A stretch of 64,000 nt of DNA, from the NCBI GenBank assembly GCA_041398665.1, contig JAWKUH010000009.1, forward strand, positions 62,001 to 126,000, written 5' to 3'. This document shows, piece after piece, positions 1 through 8,248 of this stretch. Origin of the DNA: Rohdeia sp041398665 (lineage in GTDB: Bacteria; Planctomycetota; UBA1135; GCA-002686595). Numbering within the stretch: the stretch's first letter is position 1; each line of letters starts with the position of its first letter. The notes below the pieces were generated by a model, which saw only the letters and a list, made by a program, of their open reading frames with translations, had not been told where the DNA came from and ran no database searches. Both the position numbers and the translations under genes were made by a program.

Positions 1-37
1 GGACGCGGCCATCCACTGCATCGGCGTGTTGAACCGC

Positions 38-361
38 CTACGGTAGCAAGCCGTGGACGACCAATTGGATTTCCGGGCGGTACAGGACTTCGATGCCACT
101 GATCTCGTCGTCAACCACATCAAGGATGAGCATCCCCTCCCTCGCTGGAAGGTCGAGGTTGCGGAGACCTGGACCGTACGCCCCACTCGGCCGCGGTGCG
201 GTGTAGAAGGTCGAGCAGAAGTCGTCGCCACATCTGCAACGGTCGACGATCGATAGCCGGGGAACCGACTGCGCGAGTGAGTCCTCGCCCTCGCCGACGA
301 GGAGCGACTGAAGTTCCAGTGCGAAGTCTGGAAGTACGTCAACGAGCAAGGGCGACTTCAT
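38..361 (-). CDS. Small conserved hypothetical protein with a CRCGDDFC motif
   Basis: The 107-residue reading frame starts at ATG and ends at TAG. It is acidic and has a compact cysteine motif, CRCGDDFCSTFYT, at about residues 42-54 that could bind a metal. The C-terminal half looks like alternating beta strands (MLILDVVDDEISGIEVLYRP). There is no signal peptide or membrane segment. I recognise the general look of a widespread small hypothetical family but no function. It lies just downstream of an integrase remnant on the same strand, so it may have arrived with a mobile element, which is inference only. Confidence 0.7.
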   Translation of the reverse strand: MKSPLLVDVLPDFALELQSLLVGEGEDSLAQSVPRLSIVDRCRCGDDFCSTFYTAPRPSGAYGPGLRNLDLPAREGMLILDVVDDEISGIEVLYRPEIQLVVHGLLP

Positions 362-563
362 CTGGTCGATCCAACTCGTATTCGAATGGTCTGTGAGCGC
401 GGGAGCGTGGTGTTCGACGGGTCGAGGTGACGGCCGCGTGCAAGGTCCCGCACGCGCCCCGGCGCCTTGACGGCGCGGGGCGGAGAGGGATGGACCGGTC
501 TGTATAGCACGGGCCGGACTCCACGGGGGAGGGTGCCCGGATCGGCGAGGCTCGGTCCGCCTG

Positions 564-845
564 CAAGCGATCGATTGGGCTCAGCACGCGCAGCAGCCCG
601 CGGTTCAGGACGTGCGTGGAGATCATCGTCGTCGACACGTCCTGGTGTCCCAGCAGCTCTTGGATAGTCCGGATGTCCTGGCCGCTCTCGAGCAGGCGGG
701 TGGCGAAGGAGCGGCGCAGGGTGTGGCAAGTCGCGCGCTTCGTGAGGCCGCAGCGCACGACGGCTTCGCGCACCGCGCTTTGGACCACCGTCTCGTGCAG
801 GCGGTGGCGACGGCGTTGGTGGGTCTCAGGGTGAGCGTCGATGCC
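564..845 (-). pseudogene. Remnant of an integron-type tyrosine recombinase (C-terminal part)
   Basis: This stretch encodes the catalytic C-terminus of an IntI-like tyrosine recombinase. It keeps LHETVVQSAV, CHTLRRSFATRLLESG, DIRTIQELLGH, QDVSTTMI and the family tail SPIDRL. The HxxR box and LLGH are present. The position of the nucleophilic tyrosine (family TTMIYTHV) reads TTMISTHV, a TAC to TCC change in one base. The N-terminal core-binding domain and the first catalytic arginine are missing, and unrelated sequence follows SPIDRL before the frame closes. The gene is therefore truncated and catalytically dead. No attC or attI site was recognised beside it. Confidence 0.75.
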
Positions 846-972
846 GGTGGCGGGGAGACCCGTTGCCAGGAGCGCCGTGCTCCGGTGTGGGCATGGGAGT
901 GCGGCACCGCGTGACGTTCGAGTGCAACGAAGGCTCGCGAAGCGATCGACCACCGGATGACCGTGCACGAAG

Positions 973-1356
973 TCAGCGCCTCGGCTCGATCAGGTCCCAG
1001 AGGTTGCCGTAGAGGTCCTCGAACACCGCGACACGGCCGTACGGGAAGTCCTTCGGCTCGCGCACGAACGTGACGCCCTTCGACAGCAACCTCGCGTGAT
1101 CGCGCGCGAGGTCGTCCGTCTCGAGGAAGAGGAAGACGCGGCCTCCCGTCTGGTCGCCGATGCGCGCGGACTGTTCGGGCGTGGAAGCGCGCGCGAGCAG
1201 GAGGCGCGCGCCGCTTCCGCTGCCCGAACCGCCAGCACCGCTCGGCGCCACGACGACCCAGCGCTTGTCCTGCTCCAGGACGGGCGTGTCCTCGACGAGT
1301 TCGAAGCCGAGCACGTCCGTGAAGAACGCGATGGCCTCGTCGTAGTCGCGCACCAC
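973..1356 (-). CDS. VOC (glyoxalase/bleomycin-resistance) family protein
   Basis: This is a vicinal-oxygen-chelate fold protein of about 127 residues. It has the family N-terminus VVRDYDEAIAFFTDVLGF and the C-terminal metal-side strand VAVFEDLYGNLWDLIEP. A Gly/Ser-rich loop at residues 40-48 is inserted between strands. The GTG at 1356 is the first usable start, but homologous residues continue in frame upstream (LLALVSL). The only ATG there (1385, overlapping the stop of the upstream GNAT gene) is one base out of frame. Either the true start is unusual or one base is missing. Substrate unknown. Confidence 0.85.
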   Translation of the reverse strand: MVRDYDEAIAFFTDVLGFELVEDTPVLEQDKRWVVVAPSGAGGSGSGSGARLLLARASTPEQSARIGDQTGGRVFLFLETDDLARDHARLLSKGVTFVREPKDFPYGRVAVFEDLYGNLWDLIEPRR

Positions 1357-1381
1357 GAGCGAGACGAGGGCGAGGAGTGCT

Positions 1382-1924
1382 TCATCGCGCGGTGTCGCGC
1401 AACGCCTCGAAGCGTGCGCGATCGATCGCGAAGCGACGCGCGGTGATCCCGTCGAACTCGATCTCGCCCTCGAACTCGAGGCCGCACTTCTCGAGCACGC
1501 GGATCGAGCCCTGGTTCTCGGGCAGCGTGAGCCCGATGATGCGCTCGAGCCCGATCTCCTCGAAGCCGAACCTGATGCTCGCTGCGCACGCCTCGGTCGC
1601 GAGGCCGCGGCCCCAGTGCTCGGGCAGGAAGCGATAGCCGACGTCCGTCTCCTCGAGGTCGTCGAGCCACTTCAGCCCGCAGAAGCCGATCACCGCGCCG
1701 GTCTCGCGCAGCACGCAGGCCCAGCGCCCGTAGCCGATCGTGTCGAAGTCGGGGTACGCGCGGATGCGCTCGCGTGCGATCTCGACGGACTTGCTGAGCG
1801 GCTCATGCGTGTACCGCATGACCTCGGCGTTCGAGTTGAGCGCGTGGAACGCCGCGGCGTCGTCCGGGACCATCGCGCGCAGTGTGAGGCGCGGCGTGGT
1901 GGGTCCGGTGCGGTAGGAGCGCAT
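1382..1924 (-). CDS. GNAT acetyltransferase, RimJ/RimL type
   Basis: A 180-residue acetyltransferase of the Acetyltransf_3 group. The N-terminus TPRLTLRAMVPDDAAAF is typical of RimJ/RimL relatives, followed by the acetyl-CoA site (FLPEHWGRGLATEA) and the C-terminal LPENQGSIRVLEKCGL. These enzymes N-acetylate ribosomal proteins or small amines; the substrate here cannot be told. It sits directly upstream of the VOC gene with abutting ends, so the two are probably co-transcribed. Confidence 0.92.
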   Translation of the reverse strand: MRSYRTGPTTPRLTLRAMVPDDAAAFHALNSNAEVMRYTHEPLSKSVEIARERIRAYPDFDTIGYGRWACVLRETGAVIGFCGLKWLDDLEETDVGYRFLPEHWGRGLATEACAASIRFGFEEIGLERIIGLTLPENQGSIRVLEKCGLEFEGEIEFDGITARRFAIDRARFEALRDTAR

Positions 1925-1934
1925 GGCGGCGAGC

Positions 1935-2333
1935 CTACTCGCTCACGAGCCGCCGCTTCACGTCGAGGTAGGCGGAAGCGACGAGCGCTCGCACACCTGC
2001 TTCGTCGACGCCGTCGCCCGGCCGCAGCTTCACGTGCCGCATGTGCTTGCCCGTTCCGACGAGGAGCGATCCGGGATCCGGCAGGTCGGAGCCGTGGAAG
2101 AAGCCCAGGTTCACGTGCGCCGTGAACGCGTCGACGTACGCGAACGCGACGCCGTCCACGCACGCCGTCGGCTGTCCGTCGTGCAGCACCTCGAACGCGT
2201 CGTCGCCGTGCGACTTCAGCGCGTCGAACCAGCGGTGCGCGAGCGCGCCGAGCGCGTCGTCGTGCGAGCGGAACCACGCTGCGACACCGGGATGGTCGCG
2301 GCGGGAGTCGTCGAGGTGGAAGAGACGGGACAT
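1935..2333 (-). CDS. DUF1801 domain protein
   Basis: A small cytosolic protein with the DUF1801 signature: FFHGSDLPDPGSLLVGTG followed by KHMRHVKL, the part of the fold shared by YdhG-like proteins. The ATG at 2333 was preferred to an upstream in-frame TTG (2354), because the residues before it look non-conserved. Function unknown. It lies 10 bases upstream of the GNAT gene and is probably in the same transcript. Confidence 0.85.
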   Translation of the reverse strand: MSRLFHLDDSRRDHPGVAAWFRSHDDALGALAHRWFDALKSHGDDAFEVLHDGQPTACVDGVAFAYVDAFTAHVNLGFFHGSDLPDPGSLLVGTGKHMRHVKLRPGDGVDEAGVRALVASAYLDVKRRLVSE

Positions 2334-2391
2334 GGACGTTGTGACGGTTTGCAACGGCGTTGGTCGTCGCCGTTCTCACCCTTGTCGACAA

Positions 2392-2628
2392 TCACACCGA
2401 CCGATCGAGCCTTCGCACGGACACGATGTCGCCATCCGCGACTGCTCGGACGTCAGCCTCGTCGAGCGTGACGAGCGCCTCGGTTCGACCGGATGCGCTC
2501 ACGAACTCGACATCGAAACCGGTGGGCTCGTGCACGAGGACGATCGCGCCGAGATCTCCGGCCTCGAGACCGTGCTCTGTCAAGTCGCGTCGAAGGACGA
2601 CGGTCTGAAGTTCGGAGAACTGAGCCAC
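2392..2628 (-). CDS. DUF4926 domain protein
   Basis: A 78-residue protein starting at GTG. The pattern VVLRRDLTEHGLEAGDLG...VEFVSASGRTEALVTL matches DUF4926, a small beta-barrel-like family often found beside toxin-antitoxin genes or at operon ends. It starts only 3 bases after the stop of the ABC ATPase gene, so it is the last gene of the ispH-ABC transcript. No role can be assigned. Confidence 0.8.
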   Translation of the reverse strand: MAQFSELQTVVLRRDLTEHGLEAGDLGAIVLVHEPTGFDVEFVSASGRTEALVTLDEADVRAVADGDIVSVRRLDRSV

Positions 2629-2631
2629 GCA

Positions 2632-3426
2632 TCACCCCCCGAAACTCCGCTCGAGCAACCTCCGCGCACGCTCGGCCGGGTCCTCGGCCCGCGTCAGCGT
2701 CGTGAAGAGTTGTTCGAGCGTGCCGTCCTTGCCGGCGCGGGCTCGGAGTTCGGCGATGGTGCCGACCGCGAGGAGGGCGCCCTGTTGGAGGATCGCGACG
2801 CGGTCGGCGACGCGCTCGACGACGTCGAGGAGGTGGCTCGTGTAGAGCACGGCGCCGCCGCGGTCGGCCCAGGCGCGGAGGAGTTCTTTCACGGTCGACG
2901 CGCTCGGCGCGTCGAGGCCGGAGAGCGGTTCGTCGAGGACGAGGAGTTTGGGCTCGGGCAGGAGCGCGCACGCGATCGCCGCCTTCTGCCGCATGCCGCG
3001 ACTGAACGAGCCGACGGGGTCGTCGGCGCGCTGCGCGAGTTCGAAGCCGTCGAGCAGGGCGTCGCCGCGCTTCGCGATCACGGCCTCGTCGAGTCCGTGG
3101 AGTCGGCCGACGAGCGCGAGGTGCTGGCGCGGGCTGAGCTGCGCGTACATCGGCGCTCCGTCCGGCACGAACGCGAAGCGACGCTTGGCCTCGAGCGGGT
3201 CGGCGACGACGTCGACGCCGTCGACCGTGACCGTGCCCTCGGTCGCGTCGAGCAGCCCGCACAGGATGCGCACCGCCGTCGTCTTGCCCGCACCGTTGGG
3301 GCCGAGCAGACCGAGCACCTCGCCGCGCCGCACGTCGAGGTCGAGACCCTGGAGGGCGGTGACCTCTTCGTAGCGTTTGACGACGCCGAGGAGACGTGCG
3401 AGGGCGTCGCCCGACGCCGTGCTCAT
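2632..3426 (-). CDS. ABC transporter ATP-binding protein
   Basis: A 264-residue ATPase subunit. Walker A is GPNGAGKTT, the signature is FSRGMRQK, Walker B is LLVLDEPLSGLD, and the switch histidine is in LYTSHLL. It resembles CcmA/NatA-type ATPases of ABC-2 exporters. No cognate permease lies next to it, so its partner is elsewhere or the protein has been repurposed. Its ATG overlaps the ispH stop (ATGA at 3423-3426), indicating translational coupling. Confidence 0.95.
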   Translation of the reverse strand: MSTASGDALARLLGVVKRYEEVTALQGLDLDVRRGEVLGLLGPNGAGKTTAVRILCGLLDATEGTVTVDGVDVVADPLEAKRRFAFVPDGAPMYAQLSPRQHLALVGRLHGLDEAVIAKRGDALLDGFELAQRADDPVGSFSRGMRQKAAIACALLPEPKLLVLDEPLSGLDAPSASTVKELLRAWADRGGAVLYTSHLLDVVERVADRVAILQQGALLAVGTIAELRARAGKDGTLEQLFTTLTRAEDPAERARRLLERSFGG

Positions 3427-4384
3427 GCTGCGACCAGGCGCTCCTGCAGGAACGCCACGATCTCCTGGATGATCTCGCGCGGCGTCGAGGCACCGGCGTG
3501 GATGCCGACATGCTTCTTCCCGGCGAACCAGGCGAGGTCGATGTCGGTCACGCCCTCGACCTGGTGGGTGGGGGCGCCCTCCGCTCCGCAGACCTCGACG
3601 AGCTTGCGCGAGTTCGAGGAGTGCGGCGAGCCGACGACCAGGATGACGTCGGCGGTCGTCGCGAGGTGGTCCGCCTCCTCCTGGCGCTCGGTCGTCACGT
3701 GGCAGATCGTGTTGACGATCTTCACCTCGCGCGACTTCGGCACGAGCGCGGCGGCGATCTGCCCCGCCTTCTTCGCGATCAGCGTCGACTGGATGACGAC
3801 GCCCGCCTTCTTGAGCGGCGGCAGCGCCTCGGCGTCCTCGATCGACTCGAGCACCCGCGCGTTCCGCCCGCCTCCGCGACCGACGCCATGATCCCGATGA
3901 TCTCGGGGTGCGCGGCCTGGCCGACGATGAAGACGTCGTAACCCTCCTTCGCGAGCGCCACGGCCTTCCTGTGGATGATGTCGACGAGCGGGCAGGTGCC
4001 GTCGATCACGTCGAGACCCATCGCCTGCGCGTCGCGCTTCACCGCGGGCGGCACGCCGTGCGCGCGGATGACGAGGGCCGAGCCCTCCGGCGCGTTCTCG
4101 TGGCCGTCGACGTGCGTGATGCCGAACTCGCGCTCGAGCTTGCCGACGGTGTAGCTGTTGTGGATCAGCTCGCCGTGCGTCACGACCGGGCGGTCGGGGT
4201 TGCCGGCGGCCTCGACGGCGAGGTCGATCGCGCGCTCGACGCCCCAGCAGTAGCCCGCGCTCTCCGCGACCTCGATCACGACCGAGCCGTCCTTGGAGCG
4301 GAAGATCTCGCTGATCGGCGCCTCCCGCGTCGAGCGGTTCCGCAGCGTCTGGCTCTTCGTGCCGGCCTTCTCGTTCGTGCTCAT
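3423..4384 (-). CDS. ispH: 4-hydroxy-3-methylbut-2-enyl diphosphate reductase, split by one frameshift
   Basis: IspH (LytB) makes IPP and DMAPP in the last step of the MEP isoprenoid pathway and carries a [4Fe-4S] cluster. All three cluster cysteines can be seen: GYCWGVERAI, DGTCPLV and TICHVTTERQEEA. HGELIHN, RAHGVPP and GSPHSSNSRKL are also present. A roughly 45-residue N-terminal extension precedes the domain. The frame breaks at about 3864-3869, where the reverse strand reads GGCGGAAC. One more G would give the continuous EAGGNARVLESIED. Because IspH is normally essential where MEP is the sole route and every key residue is kept, a consensus error is more likely than a real pseudogene. 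It runs into the ABC gene with an ATGA overlap. Confidence 0.9.
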
Positions 4385-4444
4385 GGCGTGTCTCGCGCGG
4401 CGTGTCGGTGCCCGTCCGGGGCGACGCGCCGCCGCGAACCGCGG

Positions 4445-5170
4445 TCAGGCGCCGGCGCCCTCGAGGATCTCGACGTCCTTGCCGGTCTTCGCTGCGGTCT
4501 TCTCCGCGATCGTGGCGATGCGCGTCTTGGAGACCGGCTTCAGCTTCTTCTCGGTGATCGGCTTGGCCGGGGTCGTGATCTGGATCTGGCCCGGGTTGAA
4601 GTTCTCGAGGTGTCCGAGCCACCCGCGCAGCTCGGAGTCGGTCGAGTTGTCGGCGGCGCCGCTCACGAAGCGCGCGCGCAGGATCCAACGGTCGAGTTCG
4701 AGCTTGCGCAGGTTCTCGACGACGTCCTTGTAGCGCTTGGGCTCCTGCCCGGTGAGCGCCGCGAACGTCTTCTGCGTGCCCGCCTCGAAGTGGAGGATCG
4801 GCCGATGGTAGACGACCAGCGCGTGGCGGGTCTCGGGGTCGTCGAGCGCGAGTCCCGGGCTCACCAGCGTGAGGCGCGCCTTCGGGAACCACTTGTCGAC
4901 GAGCTCGCGGAGGTTCTCCGAGATCGCCCGGAACTCGGGGTGCGACATGGGGTCGCGCTCGTTCTGGCTCGCGACCACGACGCTCTTCAGCTTCTCGCCG
5001 GCCTTCGAGAGCTCGATGATCTTCCGAGCCGCGGTCGTGATGATCACGGCCTGGCTCGGGAACCGGCCGGGTCGCCCCGCGTCGACCACGGGGTCGACGA
5101 GGACGGTGGATTCGAATTCGGGGTGGTTCAGGGGACCCTGAACCATCTGCTCGAGGCGTGTGGCGATCAT
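4445..5170 (-). CDS. Radical-SAM-like protein without the cluster cysteines
   Basis: A protein of about 241 residues (ATG 5170; an alternative start at 5227 adds 19 unconserved residues). The body resembles the second half of a radical SAM barrel: FPKARLTLVSPGLALDDPE, FEAGTQKTFAALTG and the strand with IQITTPAKP. NERDPMSHPEF sits where active homologues have a GNGEPTLHPEF-type motif. There is no CxxxCxxC anywhere, and the expected region reads GRPGRFPSQAVI. The protein should not bind a [4Fe-4S] cluster in the usual way. It lies 60 bases upstream of ispH on the same strand, probably co-transcribed. The comparison is from memory of the family, so the identity is moderately sure. Confidence 0.7.
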   Translation of the reverse strand: MIATRLEQMVQGPLNHPEFESTVLVDPVVDAGRPGRFPSQAVIITTAARKIIELSKAGEKLKSVVVASQNERDPMSHPEFRAISENLRELVDKWFPKARLTLVSPGLALDDPETRHALVVYHRPILHFEAGTQKTFAALTGQEPKRYKDVVENLRKLELDRWILRARFVSGAADNSTDSELRGWLGHLENFNPGQIQITTPAKPITEKKLKPVSKTRIATIAEKTAAKTGKDVEILEGAGA

Positions 5171-5472
5171 CGTCGGGTGTCGTCGGTCGGGCTTCGGCCC
5201 GCTCTGCACCGCTCGTCGACGGTCCATCGGGCGAGCGACGGGGTCTCGGCGGGCCGATGTGGCCGCGTCGGGGGTCGCTTCGTCGGGCGTCTCGTCGTGC
5301 GCAGCGGTCCAGCCGGTCCGCGGTCGCTGGCGCGCGCCGCGTATCGCGGTGCCGGGGGGCGCGATGGGCGCTCCGGACCTCCGCGCCGGGTCGTGCGAGC
5401 CGCCGCGCCGCGTCGCGCGCGGCCGCTCCCGATCGATTCCCGGACTGGCAAAGACGCATCATAGCCGTTGCG
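5171..5472. other. Intergenic stretch with no supported gene
   Basis: About 300 bases between the radical-SAM-like gene and the next - strand gene. Several arginine- and proline-rich frames are open here on both strands, but none shows family features, so I call none. It should hold the promoter for the radical-SAM-like, ispH and ABC genes. No sigma-70 boxes stand out in this GC-rich DNA. Confidence 0.4.
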
Positions 5473-5976
5473 TCAACCCCCTCGGGGCGGGGTGTCCCGA
5501 ATGGGAGGATCGGCCCGGGAGTGGGCCCGAGCGTAGGCCCGACAGTGGTCCGGGTCGCCGGAGCCGGGGCTCTCCAACTCCCTGGCGTGACGTGGCTTGG
5601 GCCCCGTGCTCCCGGGAAGCTCGGACCGCGGTCGCGCCCGGCCGTGCGCGACCGCCCCCGCGAGGCACCCCAGCGCCCAGCCCGTCCGCACGGGGTGCTC
5701 GAGGGCCTTCTGGAGCCAGCGACCCAGGATCCCGCCGCCCGCGTCGAGCCGCGTCCCCACGCCGTGGAGGAGGAAGAGGACGAGCGACGCCAGGCCCGCG
5801 GCGACGAGTCCGGCGCGGAGTCCCGCGCCCGCCGCCGCTCCGGACGGTCCCACCCGCTCCGAACGGTCCGCGGGCGGCGGCCCGGGCTCCCGCCCGCTCC
5901 GTCCGCCGCGCGGCGGGCCCCCATCCCCGAGGGACCGACCCGCGCGGTACCGCCGCCCGACGACCTCCACACCCAT
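5473..5976 (-). CDS. Hypothetical membrane protein
   Basis: A 167-residue frame from ATG. The ends are proline-, glycine- and arginine-rich. The middle holds one clear hydrophobic segment (GLVAAGLASLVLFLLHGVG) and a weaker one (TGWALGCLAGAVAHG). The layout would fit a small inner-membrane protein with low-complexity tails. I do not recognise a family. Only the central segment argues for a real gene, since high GC keeps many frames open. Confidence 0.45.
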   Translation of the reverse strand: MGVEVVGRRYRAGRSLGDGGPPRGGRSGREPGPPPADRSERVGPSGAAAGAGLRAGLVAAGLASLVLFLLHGVGTRLDAGGGILGRWLQKALEHPVRTGWALGCLAGAVAHGRARPRSELPGSTGPKPRHARELESPGSGDPDHCRAYARAHSRADPPIRDTPPRGG

Positions 5977-6057
5977 CGGAGGGAGAGACCGGGCTCGGCG
6001 GCGAGGGTTGCAGGTGGGACGGGAAAAACCTGCGGCGGCTCGCAGCGACGGTGCGCC

Positions 6058-6795
6058 TCAGCGCGGCCGCGCCCAGCCGAGGATGGAGACGCCGAAGGGC
6101 AGGCTGCGGCGCGTGACCCAGCCGCCCTCGCCGGCGAAGAGACCGTAGAGCACGCGATCGAGGCCGAGCGGCGTCCCGACGGAGAGGTCGGACGTCCCCA
6201 CCTCCACGTGACGCCGCGTGAACGGCTTCGACAGCAGACGGAACGCGGCGATGGGCGGGAAGAGCAGCGTGTTGAAGTACGTGAGGTGCTCGATGTGGAA
6301 GCCGTGCCGCTCGACCAGCGCGCGCAGTCGCGGACGCGTGTAGCGCCGCTTGTGGTGGTTGAGCACGTCCTGACGGCTCCACAGGAACTGGTAGGCCGGC
6401 ACGCTGAAGAGGAAGAGCCCGTCGGGCGCGACCACGCGCCTCGCCTCGGCGACGATCGCGTCCTCGTCGTCGATGTGCTCGATGACGTCGAGCGCGCACA
6501 CGAGGTCGAAGCTCCCGTCGAGGAAGGGCGTCCGCGTCGCGTCCGCGAGCACGCCGTCGATCGGGAGGTCGCCGATGCAGCGCGCGAGCGAGATCGGCGA
6601 GAGATCGAGCGCGGTCACGCGCCCGCGCGGGACGAGCACGTCGTTGTTGACGCCCGAACCAGGACCGAGGTCGAGGATGCGCGGCGTGCCCTCGCGACGG
6701 AAGTGGTCGTCGAGGACGCGCGCGAAGATCGTGCGCCTCGCCCGGAACCACCAGTGGTCCGTGTTGAGGTGCTCCTCGTGGACGGATTCCTGCAC
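6058..6795 (-). CDS. Class I SAM-dependent methyltransferase
   Basis: A 245-residue methyltransferase from GTG. Motif I is ILDLGPGSGVNNDVL, the acidic residue after beta-2 is in VTALDLS, and motif IV/post-I is FDLVCALDVIEHIDDE, of the UbiE/COQ5 (Methyltransf_11) type. HWWFRARR near the N-terminus is common in methyltransferases from glycan and lipid clusters. It lies 22 bases downstream of a family 2 glycosyltransferase on the same strand, suggesting joint action on a glycolipid or surface glycan (inference). Confidence 0.92.
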   Translation of the reverse strand: MQESVHEEHLNTDHWWFRARRTIFARVLDDHFRREGTPRILDLGPGSGVNNDVLVPRGRVTALDLSPISLARCIGDLPIDGVLADATRTPFLDGSFDLVCALDVIEHIDDEDAIVAEARRVVAPDGLFLFSVPAYQFLWSRQDVLNHHKRRYTRPRLRALVERHGFHIEHLTYFNTLLFPPIAAFRLLSKPFTRRHVEVGTSDLSVGTPLGLDRVLYGLFAGEGGWVTRRSLPFGVSILGWARPR

Positions 6796-6817
6796 GTCGT
6801 CGAACGCGTGAGCGGGA

Positions 6818-7729
6818 TCAGGGAGCGACGTCGCGCGGAGCGGCCTCGGCGTCGCGCTGCGGGCGCGCGACCTCGCTCTGCGGCGACGCGGCGCGGCCCT
6901 TGGGGACGAGCACGTCGTCGGAACCGGGGTCGCGCGCGATCGTACGACCCTTGCCGATGCCGAAGTGGATCAGGAGCCACATGCGCGCGACCGTGAGCAG
7001 GGTGCGCGGGACGTCGCCGGGCCGGACCGTCGTGCGACCCGCCGTGCGCGGGAAGTGCCGCACGCCGATCTCGCAGGCCTTCACGCCCTTCTTGCGCGCG
7101 CGCGCGACGAGCTCCGTGTCGATGAAGAAGTCGGTGCAGGCGATGTCGAGGCCGTCGAGCACCTCGCGGCGGTACAGCTTGAACGCGCAGTCGACGTCGC
7201 GCACCTTCACGCCGAAGAGCACGCGCACCAGTCGGTTGTAGACCCACGAGGTCATGCAGCGCAGGACCGAGTCGTAGCGGTAGACGCGGAAGCCGTAGAC
7301 GGCGTCGACGCGTTCGTCCTCGAGCTTCTCGACGGCGTGCTCGATCTCCGACACGTCGAACTGTCGGTCGGCGTCGGTGTAGAAGAGCAGGTCGCCGGAG
7401 CCCTTGCGGAAGCCCGACATGATCGCCGCGCCGTATCCGCGGTTGACGCCGTGGAAGACGCCGACGACCACGCCGGGGTGGCGCGCCTCGAGTTCGCGCA
7501 CCACGTCTCCCGTCCCGTCGTGCGAGCCGTCGTCGACGACGACGACCTCGTAGCGTTCGAAGCACGTCGGCAGGAACGCGAGGCAGTCGCCGACGGCGTC
7601 CGCGATGCACTCCCGCTCGTTGTACGCCGGCAGGACCACCGAGATGGACCGCGAGAAGCGCGGCTCTCTGGGTTCGCGCGACCGCGAGGAGCCCTGGCCG
7701 GGGAGGGGGAGAGGACCGTGGGGAGGCAT
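6818..7729 (-). CDS. Family 2 glycosyltransferase, DPM1/polyprenol-phosphate type
   Basis: A 303-residue GT-A enzyme. The nucleotide-binding start is ISVVLPAYNERECI, followed by VVVDDGSHDGTG and the DXD-like metal site FYTDADRQFD. FKLYRREVLDGL is typical of enzymes that load a sugar on a polyprenyl phosphate. There is no C-terminal GtrA-like membrane domain; the tail is polar. The ATG at 7729 adds a proline-rich leader of about 28 residues. It probably supplies a lipid-linked sugar and is co-transcribed with the methyltransferase. Confidence 0.92.
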   Translation of the reverse strand: MPPHGPLPLPGQGSSRSREPREPRFSRSISVVLPAYNERECIADAVGDCLAFLPTCFERYEVVVVDDGSHDGTGDVVRELEARHPGVVVGVFHGVNRGYGAAIMSGFRKGSGDLLFYTDADRQFDVSEIEHAVEKLEDERVDAVYGFRVYRYDSVLRCMTSWVYNRLVRVLFGVKVRDVDCAFKLYRREVLDGLDIACTDFFIDTELVARARKKGVKACEIGVRHFPRTAGRTTVRPGDVPRTLLTVARMWLLIHFGIGKGRTIARDPGSDDVLVPKGRAASPQSEVARPQRDAEAAPRDVAP

Positions 7730-7795
7730 GGGGAGCCCCGAAGTCTATCCCGCGGGGAGGTCGGGGTCGGGGGAGCGCGACGGGCGCCGCGAAGC

Positions 7796-8248
7796 TCAGC
7801 GCTGTGCCCGACCGCGGTCGTAAACGGTCTCGGAGACGAGGTTTCCGGAGGCGTCGAAGTGCTTCCAGGCCCCCTGGCGGAGCCCGTTCGCGAAGCTCCC
7901 CTCCTCGACCGGGGTGCCGTCCTCGAGGCGGCGCGTCCACGGACCCTCGAGTTCGCCGTCGACGTAGTGGCGCTCGAGCAGGACGACGCCGCGCGGCGAG
8001 ATCGTGCGCCAGCGACCGGACGGGCGGCCGCGTTCGTACTGCTGTTCGTGGCGCGGCACGGCCTCGGGCCACCACACGACCCAGGTGCCGTAGGGGCGGC
8101 CGCCGACGAAGCGCCGGATGCTCCAGTCGTTGCCGTTGAGGTAGTGCGTGACCGCGGTCTTCGGCACGTCGACGAAGAGCGACGACGCGAGGAACGCGCC
8201 GAGGAAGGCGGCGGCGAGACCGATCGTGATCGCGGCGCTGCGCCTCAT
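7796..8248 (-). CDS. MORN-repeat-like secreted or anchored protein
   Basis: 150 residues. An N-terminal hydrophobic segment (AITIGLAAAFLGAFLASSLF) acts as signal or anchor. After it come short repeats of the MORN/YwqK type: GRPYGTWVVWWPE, GRPSGRWRTI, GELEGPWTRRLEDGTPVEEG and GLRQGAWKHFDASGN. Such repeats form beta-hairpin stacks in surface-located proteins of unknown role. Its ATG overlaps the stop of the upstream lipoprotein gene (ATGA at 8245-8248), so the two are translationally coupled. Confidence 0.85.
   Translation of the reverse strand: MRRSAAITIGLAAAFLGAFLASSLFVDVPKTAVTHYLNGNDWSIRRFVGGRPYGTWVVWWPEAVPRHEQQYERGRPSGRWRTISPRGVVLLERHYVDGELEGPWTRRLEDGTPVEEGSFANGLRQGAWKHFDASGNLVSETVYDRGRAQR

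Noticed and set aside
1..972. Integron cassette array around the integrase remnant
   Set aside because: No attC-like pairs of short inverted boxes were found. The small gene lies on the 3' side of the integrase, not where cassettes insert.
5167..5451. 94-residue frame on the - strand
   Set aside because: Pure Arg/Pro/Thr-rich composition, no start context, no recognisable feature, and it runs into the leader of the next gene.
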